Source: Cylindrospermopsis curvispora GIHE-G1 (GTDB lineage Bacteria; Cyanobacteriota; Cyanobacteriia; Cyanobacteriales; Nostocaceae). From it: a stretch of DNA of 64,000 bases. The position numbers and the translations under genes were made by a program. The notes below the pieces were generated by a model that saw nothing but the letters and a program-made list of their open reading frames with translations, had not been told where the DNA came from and did no database searches. Positions 49,873 through 59,900 of the stretch are shown here, piece after piece. The DNA lies in assembly GCF_014489415.1 (NCBI RefSeq), contig NZ_CP060822.1:1126311-1190310 (forward strand). The letters are read 5' to 3'. Within the stretch, counting starts at the first letter, position 1. Each line of letters begins with the position of its first letter.

Positions 49873-50601
49873 TTGGAAAGTAATAAGGAAAAAATCCTCG
49901 TAGTGGACGATGAAGCAAGCATTCGGCGGATTTTAGAAACACGCCTTTCCATGATTGGTTATGATGTGGTAACTGCAGGTGATGGAGAAGAGGCTTTGGA
50001 AACCTTTCGCAAAGCGGATCCAGATCTGGTAGTTTTAGACGTGATGATGCCTAAGTTAGATGGCTATGGAGTATGTCAAGAACTACGTAAAGAGTCCGAC
50101 GTCCCCATTATCATGCTAACAGCTTTAGGGGATGTAGCTGATCGGATCACAGGTTTAGAATTGGGTGCAGATGACTACGTAGTCAAACCTTTCTCCCCCA
50201 AGGAACTAGAAGCGCGGATTCGTTCAGTTTTACGTAGGGTCGATAAAAACGGGACTACTGGTATTCCCAGTTCCGGGGTAATTCATGTTGGCAATATCAA
50301 AATAGATACAAATAAGCGACAAGTTTATAAGGGTGATGAACGGATTCGACTAACTGGTATGGAATTTAGTCTATTAGAATTATTAGTGAGTCGTTCTGGA
50401 GAGGCATTTTCCCGTTCTGAAATTTTACAAGAGGTGTGGGGATATACACCAGAGCGTCACGTAGATACTCGGGTGGTAGATGTTCATATTTCTCGGTTGC
50501 GGGCTAAATTAGAAGATGATCCGAGTAATCCAGAATTAATCTTAACTGCGAGGGGAACGGGTTATCTTTTTCAACGCATCCTGGAACCAGGGGAAGATTA
50601 A
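49873..50601 (+). CDS. rpaB: OmpR-family response regulator RpaB
   Basis: A master light and redox regulator in cyanobacteria that binds HLR1 sites and is phosphorylated by the kinase Hik33 (NblS). The 242-aa protein has the receiver domain (1-120; phospho-acceptor D56 in VVLDVMMP, VVKPFSPKE) and a C-terminal winged helix (about 140-240). The sequence ELRKESDVPIIMLTALGDV and YTPERHVDTRVVDVHISR match the RpaB/Ycf27 group. Start codon is TTG, with GGAG at about 49859. The stop overlaps the start of the next gene (TAATG). Confidence 0.93.
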   Translation: MESNKEKILVVDDEASIRRILETRLSMIGYDVVTAGDGEEALETFRKADPDLVVLDVMMPKLDGYGVCQELRKESDVPIIMLTALGDVADRITGLELGADDYVVKPFSPKELEARIRSVLRRVDKNGTTGIPSSGVIHVGNIKIDTNKRQVYKGDERIRLTGMEFSLLELLVSRSGEAFSRSEILQEVWGYTPERHVDTRVVDVHISRLRAKLEDDPSNPELILTARGTGYLFQRILEPGED

Positions 50602-51263
50602 TGACTACTAAATCTGATCCAAATAGAATTTTACGCCTTCTCCCCTTAGTGGTTGGAAGTCTGGGTGCTGTGCTGTTGTTGGTGAATCGTGTGTGGACAC
50701 CCCAGCTGACAGAATCTCAAGCTAGGGGGGATGTTTTGGGGGTGATCCTGAGTGCGGTTTTAATCCTCACTGGACTAATTTGGCAACAAGTACAACCCAA
50801 ATCCCCTGATACTGTGGAGCTGATCGGGAAAGAAGGATTTATTCTAGCATCAGATTTACCAGAAACAATCAAGACCGAATTGGCTTGGGCATCCCGTTTA
50901 TTATTAACTAATACAGTTACGCGATCGCTCGTTGTTTATTATAAAGGTCAGGTTTTGTTAAGACGTGGAATTTTAGGTTCTAAAGCAGAGGTAATACCTG
51001 GACCCATATTAGAAAGAGTTCTGGGGACTCAAAAACCAATTTATTTAGTTGCGCTCAGGGTTTACCCTGGCAAAATTGAATTTGATTATTTACCGGAGAA
51101 CACACAAGGGGTAATTTGTCAACCTATTGGTAAAGAGGGGGTGCTCATCTTAGGAGCAAATGCTCCCCGTAGTTATACGAAACAGGATGAGAATTGGATT
51201 GAGGGTATTGCGGACAAATTAGCAGTTACCCTGGAAAACAGAATGGAGCAGGAGTCAAGCTAA
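50601..51263 (+). CDS. Complex C assembly factor B-like protein (CCB2/CCB4 family)
   Basis: A 220-aa membrane protein. Two hydrophobic segments (about 11-29 and 45-62) precede a soluble domain with GKEGFILAS and GPILERVLG. It resembles the cofactor assembly of complex C subunit B family (CCB2/CCB4), needed to attach heme c-i covalently to cytochrome b6 in algae and plants. It starts 1 nt inside the rpaB stop, so it is translationally coupled to rpaB, and its 3' end overlaps the convergent GTPase gene by 9 bp. The function is inferred from family resemblance. Confidence 0.78.
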   Translation: MTTKSDPNRILRLLPLVVGSLGAVLLLVNRVWTPQLTESQARGDVLGVILSAVLILTGLIWQQVQPKSPDTVELIGKEGFILASDLPETIKTELAWASRLLLTNTVTRSLVVYYKGQVLLRRGILGSKAEVIPGPILERVLGTQKPIYLVALRVYPGKIEFDYLPENTQGVICQPIGKEGVLILGANAPRSYTKQDENWIEGIADKLAVTLENRMEQESS

Positions 51264-52703
51264 TATGGTTGAAGGTTTAGTTTCAGGTGATAAGCGTTTA
51301 ACACCTTGCTTGACAAAAGTTTCCCATAGCGCCAAAGTCTGATTTTGTTGGAATACCCTTTGTAGGACTCGACCTAGTGTTTCCATATTTAACTGGTGGT
51401 CAGTGATCAAAGCTATGTCTTGCTGTTCAAAGTACTCAATTAAACTTAAACCAGCTATTTTAGTTAAATAGGCCGCGCTGACACCTTCTACCATCCCCCC
51501 AGCGAAAAAGGTAACAGCATTGGTTTTTAAAACACCCGTTACTGCTTTGGTAGATAATTCCACCAGTCCCAACTTGAACATTAGGGTTGCAAGGGTTCTA
51601 GCTACTGTTTGGGCTTGGTCGAGGGAGATTTTTTGTTGATAGATATTACCCAAATCCATAACCATTTGACCGGTAATGGCCACAGTTGCTAATATATCCA
51701 GGGCGGGTAGGGGATTAGCAAATGCAGCAGCACCAGCGATCCACTGATTTTGTTCTACAATAGGTAAAGAGCGATCGCGTCTAATAGAATTCAAGCAATT
51801 TCTAGCTTGGGTTTTTAAAAATAGGGACTTGCGCCATGTGGTTGCACAAACCAAATGTGGTGTTTGTTGCGCCAAAATCAGCGTGAGCTGTTCTACCAAC
51901 TGTTGAATATTGGGTGTGGGTTGTTCCATCCCCTCTTGAATGGATCCATCAGCAAGATGCTTTCTGACCTTTATGGGTAGGGGAGAAGCAGAAGTAGCGA
52001 GCACATGACCGGAGAATGTTTGTTGTAGGGATTGCATAATAATTATGCGTTCCTCTGTCATATATTGGTCTTGCTTATTAAAAACTAGTAGAACTAATTG
52101 TTGAGTAGATCGTAATTTTTGCAAAACATCTAGTTGGGATGCGGTAAGGTCTCCATTAGTGATAAATAGCACCAAATCAGACTTTTGTAGTGCTGACAAA
52201 ATAGCAGCATCACCATCCTGACCGAGTTCCGTAAATAAAGGTGATGTTTCCACCAACTCCAAGGGACTAGCAGATAAATTAGATACAGTTTTGAGGAGGT
52301 GAATTATGGTACTTTTGCCTACAGACCTACCACCGGTAACCGCCATTTGCACTTCCTTTCTATCTAGCTCCAAAGTCAATTTGGCCAGTTGTTCTTGTAG
52401 AGTTAACAGACTGGGGTGATCAACCACCTCACTTGCGATTTGGTCAATAATAGATTGGGTTTGACTAATAACAGCTTCCACCTTATTTCTATCTGGTGGA
52501 CTATCATGTAGCTGTTCACCGGGTTGATTTTTGCGCAACAACCATAATCCTCCACCAACTGCTAAAGCACCTAACAAACCCAACTCTGCCATTTGTATGA
52601 TAGAGTCGTGCCAAGTGTTTAACATCCATAGAGAAAAGGATAATCCTAATCCTCCCACTAATATTGGTTTTTGTAAGTTCACAGTTGCCATTCTCCCGAG
52701 CAT
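51255..52703 (-). CDS. DUF697-type GTPase-like membrane protein
   Basis: A 482-aa protein with two N-terminal hydrophobic stretches (about 12-27 and 38-56), then a GTP-binding domain: G1 GGRSVGKS at 124-131, a LVLFITNGDLTASQ switch area, and NKQD (G4) near 211-214. The C-terminal half is a DUF697-like region with several amphipathic or hydrophobic segments (AGAAAFANPLPALDILATVAITGQ). Such proteins occur across cyanobacteria and have no defined role. MATVNLQKP at residue 5 is an alternative start. It is convergent with the CCB-like gene. Confidence 0.8.
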   Translation of the reverse strand: MLGRMATVNLQKPILVGGLGLSFSLWMLNTWHDSIIQMAELGLLGALAVGGGLWLLRKNQPGEQLHDSPPDRNKVEAVISQTQSIIDQIASEVVDHPSLLTLQEQLAKLTLELDRKEVQMAVTGGRSVGKSTIIHLLKTVSNLSASPLELVETSPLFTELGQDGDAAILSALQKSDLVLFITNGDLTASQLDVLQKLRSTQQLVLLVFNKQDQYMTEERIIIMQSLQQTFSGHVLATSASPLPIKVRKHLADGSIQEGMEQPTPNIQQLVEQLTLILAQQTPHLVCATTWRKSLFLKTQARNCLNSIRRDRSLPIVEQNQWIAGAAAFANPLPALDILATVAITGQMVMDLGNIYQQKISLDQAQTVARTLATLMFKLGLVELSTKAVTGVLKTNAVTFFAGGMVEGVSAAYLTKIAGLSLIEYFEQQDIALITDHQLNMETLGRVLQRVFQQNQTLALWETFVKQGVKRLSPETKPSTILA

Positions 52704-52767
52704 TATTTTTTAGAATATCTCAAAATCAACCACTAAAAGTGATTTCCAGTGGCAATTCCGGTAGTTG

Positions 52768-53823
52768 CTATGGATTTTCCTGACGGGGATTTTTTGATAA
52801 CTGTTTAAAGAAATTATATATCTCTGGCAACCTGCTATATACAGCAGATACCTTTAAATAGAGTTTATGAGGGAGAGCAGGTGAACCTGAGACTATTTCT
52901 CCCGGTGCAATATCGCCATGAACACCAGCTTGGGCGCTAACAATTGCTCCATCCCCTATTTTTACCTGATTGGCAATTCCCGTTTGTCCCGCTAGAATGA
53001 CCCGGTTCCCCACTTTTACACCCCCAGCTATTCCCGCTTGACCAGCGATCGCACAACCTGAACCAATTTGACAACCGTGACCAATTTGCACTAAATTGTC
53101 AATTTTAGTGTGTTTACCAATACGTGTTTCCCCCACCGCTGGACGATCCACCGCACTGTTACAACCTATTTCCACCCCATCCTCCAATACTGTATAACCA
53201 GACTGTTCCATTTTTAACCAGCCTGTTGTAGTGGGAACAAAACCAAATCCTTCAGCACCAATCACAGTACCACTGTGGATTACACAGTCCGCACCAATTT
53301 GACTGCGTTCATGAATGGCACAATTGGCATGTAAAACCGTGCGATCGCCTATTTTTGCATGTGGATAAATAACTACATTGGGATAAATAAAGACACCATT
53401 ACCGATTTCCGTATTAGCAAGTATAACCACATGGGCGCCAATATAGACATGATCACCGATTTTAACACTAGGGTCAATTACAGCGGTGGGGTGAATGGAG
53501 GGGGAGGGTTTATATGGTTGATAGAATAGGGAGATAGTCTGTGCAAACAATAGACGGGGTTGGGAGGTTGCTAACCAGGCTATACCCTGAGCAGTTGCTT
53601 GCTGATGCAATTTTTCATCTAAGGGTAAAATCAACACACTAGCTTTTGTGGAGGTAAGCAAGGAGGCAAATTTTGGTCCTTCCACATAGCTGATAGTACC
53701 CGCTTGTGCTGCGTCTATAGCAGCAACTCCCCTAATTTGAGGATTCAGTTCTGGTTGGGAGGTCAGACTGTGGGATGTGATATTGTTTTGGAGTTTATCC
53801 ACAACTTGGCTGAAAGATATCAT
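52768..53823 (-). CDS. lpxD: UDP-3-O-acyl-glucosamine N-acyltransferase
   Basis: A third-step enzyme of lipid A biosynthesis, adding the amide-linked acyl chain. The 351-aa protein has an N-terminal uridine-binding domain (1 to about 105), then a left-handed beta-helix of hexapeptide repeats (about 110-310; for example IGDHVYIGAHVVI) and a C-terminal helix. The helix region includes IHSGTVIGAEGFGF, which carries the conserved LpxD active-site His. No lpxA or lpxB gene is nearby. Confidence 0.93.
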   Translation of the reverse strand: MISFSQVVDKLQNNITSHSLTSQPELNPQIRGVAAIDAAQAGTISYVEGPKFASLLTSTKASVLILPLDEKLHQQATAQGIAWLATSQPRLLFAQTISLFYQPYKPSPSIHPTAVIDPSVKIGDHVYIGAHVVILANTEIGNGVFIYPNVVIYPHAKIGDRTVLHANCAIHERSQIGADCVIHSGTVIGAEGFGFVPTTTGWLKMEQSGYTVLEDGVEIGCNSAVDRPAVGETRIGKHTKIDNLVQIGHGCQIGSGCAIAGQAGIAGGVKVGNRVILAGQTGIANQVKIGDGAIVSAQAGVHGDIAPGEIVSGSPALPHKLYLKVSAVYSRLPEIYNFFKQLSKNPRQENP

Positions 53824-53886
53824 ATTTGACAGATGTTATTTTATTGCTTTGTTAATAGTTACCTATTATAACTCATCCTCTGGTAT

Positions 53887-55167
53887 CTACATACCCATTG
53901 CACATCCGGCTAAATATGCAGTAGTCCAAGCGCTTTGAAAATTAAATCCCCCCGTAATGCCATCTATATCCAAAATTTCTCCTGCAAAGTATAAACCGGG
54001 GACTATTTTACTTTCCATGGTTTTAAAATCTACCTCTTTTAGGTCTACACCTCCGCAAGTGACAAACTCTTCTTTGAATTCACCCTTACCGGTTATTACA
54101 TATTCTCCTCTATGGATTTCTTGTGCTAGCTGATTTAACACTTTATTAGTGATTTCTGCCCAACGGTCTTCCGCACTAATATTTACTCGGTCAATTAAAT
54201 ATTGCCATAGTCGGTGAGGTAAATCTACACCACGATGGAGTGCTATGGCTTTTTTCCCCCATTCTTGTTTCACATCTAAAAGCTTTTGTTTTACTTCCTC
54301 CAGGGATAAATCTGGCAACCAATTAATGTACAATTTCCCCTGGTAGCGGTTTTCGTACAGTAATCTAGCACCATAAGCGGAAAGTTTTAATATTGCGGGT
54401 CCGCTCACACCCCAATGGGTAACTAGTAAGGATCCCGTTTGTTTTAAGGCAATTTTTCCCTGTAAAGACAAAGTTAAACTGACAGGATTAACACTAATTC
54501 CAGATAAAGACTGTAGTTTAGGATCGGTAATTTTGAAACTGAATAGGGAGGGTACCGGACTCTCTATATGGTGTCCTAAAGCGCGAGCAATTTTATAACC
54601 TACTAAACTACTACCTGTAGCTAAAAGCAGGCGATCGCAATTCAAAGAGTACACATCCCCGCCTGATTTACAATTAACCTTAAAGCCTCCATCTTGACGC
54701 TCCACAGAAACTACAGAAGTACCCGTTTTTAACTTCACCCCTGTATGAGCTGCGAACTTAATTAAGCATTCAGCAACGGTTTCAGATCGATCAGTAATAG
54801 GAAAAACCCTTCCATCTGCTTCAGTCTTTAATTTCACCCCGTGTTCTTCAAACCAAGCCATTGTATCCTGGGGTTGGAATCGAGTAAAAGGACCACGTAA
54901 TGCTTTATTCCCTCTGGGATAGTTTTGCACCAGGTCTTGAGGAATAAAACAGGCATTGGTTATGTTACAGCGTCCACCACCGGAAATCAACACCTTAGCT
55001 AGAGGTTCACGACCAGCTTCTAAGAGGGTAACTTGAGCTTGAGAATTGGTTTTAGCGCAGGCGATCGCACCAAAAAATCCTGCTGCTCCACCTCCGACAA
55101 CCACAATTTGTAATGACAACAATTTTAAAGTACAATTTTGAGGTAGATGACAAAAAAATAATTGCAA
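53887..55167 (-). CDS. HI0933-family NAD(P)/FAD-dependent oxidoreductase
   Basis: A flavoprotein of the YhiN/HI0933 family. IVVVGGGAAGFFGAIACAK near residue 21 is the FAD-binding motif; VLISGGGRCNITNA and ITGGFNFQSAWTTAYLAG are family-specific. The physiological reaction is not known. The listed start is a TTG at 55167 that gives a 20-residue leader of unclear reality; a TTG at 55122 or 55119 (just before SLQIVVVGG) is equally possible. It lies 10 bp downstream of pth on the same strand. Confidence 0.85.
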   Translation of the reverse strand: MQLFFCHLPQNCTLKLLSLQIVVVGGGAAGFFGAIACAKTNSQAQVTLLEAGREPLAKVLISGGGRCNITNACFIPQDLVQNYPRGNKALRGPFTRFQPQDTMAWFEEHGVKLKTEADGRVFPITDRSETVAECLIKFAAHTGVKLKTGTSVVSVERQDGGFKVNCKSGGDVYSLNCDRLLLATGSSLVGYKIARALGHHIESPVPSLFSFKITDPKLQSLSGISVNPVSLTLSLQGKIALKQTGSLLVTHWGVSGPAILKLSAYGARLLYENRYQGKLYINWLPDLSLEEVKQKLLDVKQEWGKKAIALHRGVDLPHRLWQYLIDRVNISAEDRWAEITNKVLNQLAQEIHRGEYVITGKGEFKEEFVTCGGVDLKEVDFKTMESKIVPGLYFAGEILDIDGITGGFNFQSAWTTAYLAGCAMGM

Positions 55168-55177
55168 ATCCTAAAAA

Positions 55178-55819
55178 TCAACCATTTGCAGAGGGACTAT
55201 TCCAGCTGTTACAATAATTCATAGCCTTTTCCACTCCCTGCTTAAAGGTTAATTCTACACATTCCACCACAAATGTCAAAATGGGACCAATTAATTTTGC
55301 TTCCCAGGGGGAAAACTTTCCCAAAACATGAGAAACCGTACCATCATGACCATCATTTGATATATCCTTAGGTTTACCAATACCAATACGTAACCGAGGG
55401 AAGTTTTGACTATGCAAGTGAGAAATAGCACTTTTCATACCATTGTGTCCACCAGCGGATCCAGATAAACGAAGACGGGTTTTACCCAAGGGCAAATCCA
55501 TATCATCATAAATTACCAATACCGATTCAGGTGGCAACTTGTACCAACTAGTAACTGATTGAATAGACTCACCAGAACGGTTCATGTAGGTTAAGGGTTT
55601 TAAAAGTCTAACTTTTAGATTTCCAGGTCCTAAACCTTCCCCAAACTGTCCCTGGAACTTACGATTTTCCGTCAAAGGAATATGCCAGGTACGGGAAAGA
55701 GCATCAATAGCAGCAAAACCAATATTATGGCGTGTTTGGTCATACTTAGGTTCAGGGTTGCCCAACCCGACTATGACCTGGGGAATAAGCAAAGTAGGTG
55801 GAGTGATAATTTCTGTCAT
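55178..55819 (-). CDS. pth: Peptidyl-tRNA hydrolase
   Basis: Frees tRNA from peptidyl-tRNA dropped by stalled ribosomes. The 213-aa protein has VGLGNPEPKYDQTRHNIGF with the catalytic His near residue 32, LLKPLTYMNRSG, and VLVIYDDMDLPLGKTRLR. It is downstream of tatA at 4 bp, so the two are probably co-transcribed. Confidence 0.97.
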   Translation of the reverse strand: MTEIITPPTLLIPQVIVGLGNPEPKYDQTRHNIGFAAIDALSRTWHIPLTENRKFQGQFGEGLGPGNLKVRLLKPLTYMNRSGESIQSVTSWYKLPPESVLVIYDDMDLPLGKTRLRLSGSAGGHNGMKSAISHLHSQNFPRLRIGIGKPKDISNDGHDGTVSHVLGKFSPWEAKLIGPILTFVVECVELTFKQGVEKAMNYCNSWNSPSANG

Positions 55820-55823
55820 TCGG

Positions 55824-56078
55824 TTATTTGGAATGCTCTTGCTCCTTAGTAGACTCTATTTGTTTAGTCTCCAGTTCAGCAGTAGTTTTAATAGTCTCCT
55901 CCAATTGTTGAACCTCTTTTTTCAACTCATTTTGAAACTCATCAGAAGCTTGCTGGAAACTGCGAATAGTTTTAGCCAAACTGCGACCAATTTCCGGTAG
56001 CTTCTTAGGTCCAAAAATTAACAAAGCCACCACCCCAATCACAACCATTTCTGGTAGTCCAATACCAAATATATTCAT
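55824..56078 (-). CDS. tatA: Twin-arginine translocase subunit TatA/E
   Basis: An 84-aa single-span protein that forms the pore of the Tat pathway exporting folded proteins. The N-terminal hydrophobic helix (LPEMVVIGVVALLIFGPKKL) carries the FGPKKLPE hinge, and an amphipathic helix (RSLAKTIRSFQQASDEFQ) and acidic, Lys/Glu-rich tail follow. It begins the tatA-pth-HI0933 run and follows psbH. Confidence 0.95.
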   Translation of the reverse strand: MNIFGIGLPEMVVIGVVALLIFGPKKLPEIGRSLAKTIRSFQQASDEFQNELKKEVQQLEETIKTTAELETKQIESTKEQEHSK

Positions 56079-56181
56079 AAAACCTCACGGGACTTGAAAA
56101 GCTCAGTCGCTCAACCAATATTGACTGCTCCTCGGGTGGAAACACCAGGGATTGTAGTACAGGTAGTACAGATGCTAGAAG

Positions 56182-56202
56182 GGAGGGTGAACCCATCCCT
56201 CC
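56182..56202. terminator. Hairpin between psbH and tatA
   Basis: GGAGGG (56182-56187) and CCCTCC (56197-56202) pair around a 9-nt loop. On the minus strand it lies about 50 bp after psbH and could terminate or attenuate its transcript. Two copies of GTAGTACAG sit in tandem at 56154-56171. Confidence 0.5.
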
Positions 56203-56253
56203 TGGCGTCTTTTTAGCTGTCAGCCAAAACGAGATAGCATATTTCGATAGCAA

Positions 56254-56457
56254 TTAGCCACCCAAACTGCGCCAGTCTACAAGCACGTCTTGAATTAACA
56301 AAGATTTGTTGTAGACCTGCAGAATAATAAGCAAGAATACGAAAAACAAACCCATAAAAACAGCCATTAAAGGAGTTGTACCCCAACCAGGAGCTACCTT
56401 ACCATATTCAGCGTTTAAGGGTCTGAGGATATCTCCTAATTTAGTCCGTTGTGCCAT
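56254..56457 (-). CDS. psbH: Photosystem II reaction center protein H
   Basis: A small PSII subunit (10-kDa phosphoprotein homologue) near CP47, needed for bicarbonate and QA/QB function. The 67-aa sequence with [22 protein letters not shown] and one transmembrane helix ([21 protein letters not shown]) is diagnostic. It is divergent from psbN, the order seen in most cyanobacteria. Confidence 0.98.
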   Translation of the reverse strand: MAQRTKLGDILRPLNAEYGKVAPGWGTTPLMAVFMGLFFVFLLIILQVYNKSLLIQDVLVDWRSLGG

Positions 56458-56702
56458 AGTTCACCTAAGATCAGTTGCCAAAACTTTTTTTTAATTTTCC
56501 TATTCCCCGTTGTAGGGTGCTGCAATATTTCAGCAGGATTTTAACCTTACATGTGGGATAATTCTGACTATGAAGATAATACCACTATCCAGGTCAGGTA
56601 GTTGACTGTTCTGCAGGAAAACTGAAAGTTTTGTAATTGAGGTTTAATTAGAGTTAATTTTTGTAATATATTATAACATACTCATAACATAACTTTAAAA
56701 TC

Positions 56703-56840
56703 ATGGACTTAGACCCCGGTTTAGTGCTAGGTGTTTCCTTTAGTGCCATTCTCGTTGCTATCACTGCTATGGCCATATACACATCCTTCGGTCCACCCAG
56801 TAAGGAATTAGCAGATCCTTTTGAGGATCATGAGGATTAG
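56703..56840 (+). CDS. psbN: Photosystem II protein PsbN (assembly factor)
   Basis: A 45-residue single-span membrane protein, now known to assist PSII assembly rather than be a subunit. [20 protein letters not shown] forms the helix, and [20 protein letters not shown] is the typical tail. Located opposite psbH with 245 bp between starts, as in other cyanobacteria. It is too short for usual ORF size cutoffs. Confidence 0.97.
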   Translation: MDLDPGLVLGVSFSAILVAITAMAIYTSFGPPSKELADPFEDHED

Positions 56841-56901
56841 AAGCACATTCAAGAATAGGGGGTTTTATCCCCTTTCTACTGAGGTAAGTTTATTTTGACA
56901 T

Positions 56902-59900
56902 TTACTGGGTGAGAACCTGAAACGTGCTGATTTTCCAGGGTGCAATTGGGTTCACAGTGGGATGGATATTTCTTTCTAATAAATCAAGCGGGTCACCCAA
57001 GGTAAAAAATTCACTTTTTAAATTTAGGGTTGGTAAGTTTGCGGATTCACCATGACATTCATAAAATCTTAGAATAAAGCTTTGTGGATGGTTTTCGCTG
57101 ACTTTAAAAGCTGTGATAATCAAATTATCTGCTGCTAGTGTGAGGAAACTGTTGTTTTTAAAAACCGGTGATGGTGACTTTTTAGTTTCCGGATTGAGAA
57201 GTACATTTAATGGTATATTGAAATCAGATGCTCTTCTGACAGTTTCAGCTGCTTGCCAACCACCAGTATGGGGATATAAAGCATAATTAAAGTGATGTTC
57301 ACCCCGATCTGCTTGAGGGTCTGGCCAGTGGGGACTTCTTAATAAGGTCAACCGCATTTGATTACCCTTGATGTCATATCCATATTTACAGTCATTTAGT
57401 AAACTGACACCGTAGTTTCCAGTATTTGTATCTGCTGTCAAATCTGCCCATTTTAAAGCGGGTACTTCCCATTTAGCCTGTTGTGATGGTGTGTGGGGAT
57501 TAGTAGGACGATGGATGACCCCACAGGGTATTTCATAGGTAGCAATGTCACTGTGGATATTTAAGAGAAAAGAGGTTTTCACCAATACCTGATCTTCTTG
57601 CCAATTTACACTGTTCTCAATTTTGAGGATTGGGCAATTGGTTTGTAAAACATAATCTTGGGTAAATTCAGACTTGCCAATTTGACGTACAACTCGCAAC
57701 CTGTGTTCGATAACACCCTTTTCTAACCATTCAATTGACTGTAATTTAGCAGGTGGTAGAGGTTTAGATTGATAATCTGGGTCAATATTCCAAGCATCCC
57801 AGTATTGTCCTTTATCCGCAAATACTTGTAGCTGGTTTCCTGGTCCTTGCAGGACTTCTCGAAATTGAATTTTGTCAAATACACTTTCTAGATCTCCCGT
57901 TTGTGCATTGACCCTAACTAGTAAATATTCATTTTCTAAATAAAACTCTTGCCCACATTTGTTTTCGTCCACATCCCCATTTGCATCTCCAGGAGAAAGC
58001 CAATATATTTGATATCCTATGGAGGGGATAGTGGGAATAAACAATAAACCATCCCTGGTTATTTGATGCGGTAGCTGATTACCATCGAGGTCGTGAATTA
58101 ACCAATGTTGAGGATGGGGAGGTTTTATCTTAACCACTTCCGAACGCTCCCAATTGAGTGAGTTAAAGATAATTACCGGAATGCTGTCAGGTTGAGGGGG
58201 TTCGGGCAAATTTATATTACAGGCGATCGCTCTTAGTGCTCTATCTAGGATAGTAGACCCCAACTGTTGAACTTGTTCCCATTCTGGTAAAGCATCTTGG
58301 TAAACTTGGGTGATGGAAGAACCGGGCAAAATATCATGGAACTGGTGAAACAAAACCTTTTTCCAAGCAGTTTGTATTTCTGCTTTGGGATAGGGTAAAC
58401 CATAAACAGCAGCAGCAAGGGTCGAGAATAATTCTGCTTGATATAAGAGATTTTCACATTGACGATTCCATCTTTTCTGGTCTGCGTGGGTGGTATAGCA
58501 TCCTCGATGAAATTGTAGATATAATTCATCTTGCCATACTGGCAATTTTTCGGGAAGAATTGCCACAGAAGATTTGAGATATTGCCAATAATTTTCGGCG
58601 GTGGAAAATTCTGTTTCTGGGAAAATGGGGGAATTCTTCCACTTTCTTGCAAGTTCTAACATATCACGAGTCGGTCCACCACCATGGTCTCCCACACCCG
58701 GTAACCAAAGAGCATTTGCTAAACCGGTTTTACCTTGCCATGTAGATAGATAATCGGTCATTTTGACTGGATCTATAGTTTCCCCAATGGGTGGTGACAT
58801 GTAACTTAATATTTGACTACCATCGGGAGATTGCCACCAAAATAAATCATACTCAAATTCACTAGTATCATTCCAGCGGAGCTTTTGGGTGACAAAGATT
58901 TCAATTCCTGCTTGGGTGAGAAAACCCGGCAAAGTCCCACAAAAACCAAAGGTATCAGGAACCCACACTATCGGTGATATTTTTCCAAATTTCTCTAGAA
59001 AATAAAGCTGACCATATAACAGTTGTCTAACTATTGATTCTCCCGAAATCAAATTCAAATCTGGTTCTACCCAAAAACCACCTAACACTTCCCATTTTCC
59101 CGATTTTACCTGGGTTTGAATTTGAGTAAATAACCCAGACTGATGTTCCTCCATCCAAGCATATAAAGCTGGTGTGGTATGACAAAAAATTAACTCAGAA
59201 AATTCCGTTTGTAATTTTAACACGGACTCAAAAGTATTTTGTGCTGCTTTCCAAGTTTCTTGTACTGGCCATAGCCATGCTAAGTCTAAATGGGCATGAC
59301 CTAATAAAAATAGTTTGTTATTCTTAATACTTGTTAACTGGTCTATTCCCAAATAGGTTTGACGAATCTTTTCTAACAAGCTTTTCCAGTCTGCTTGTGT
59401 TTTTATACCACAGCTAAAATTCATTAACTCTTCTATTTCTGTTACTAGTCTATTCCACTCCGTTGATGAAAGATTTTTTCCCCTAGTTTGGGCGATCGCC
59501 AACTCATTAGCTATAAGACCCGGATCTATATCATCCACAATCCCCGATTCAAAAATCATCTGGGAGTGCATCAAAGCTCCATCACAATGTTCAGGACTTA
59601 CCAACCGCAATACAATAAAAAACTCATCTTTTGATTTTACCTCTTGACTTAAAAGCAACCGTGGAGAACAATCAAATAAATCACCTGTTGACAATAAATT
59701 ACCATTAAGATAAACCTCAACCCCATCCGCCCACCAAGTTAGAGATAAGCGCGCACATAAACCACTTAAAGGATAATCATATAAGCTTTCTGGGACAGTG
59801 AACTTTTGTCCTAACCAAAGTATGTGCTTTCCTTGATTCCAAACCACCTGTTGTTTGTCATTTAACTGTATGGGTTGCCAATGGAGGAGGTTTGATTGCA

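Noticed and set aside
56154-56171. Tandem GTAGTACAG repeat
   Set aside because: Only two copies of 9 bp; likely chance.
56005-56253. Minus-strand 82-codon frame between psbH and tatA
   Set aside because: It overlaps the psbH-tatA intergenic hairpin and tatA in another frame; no family resemblance.
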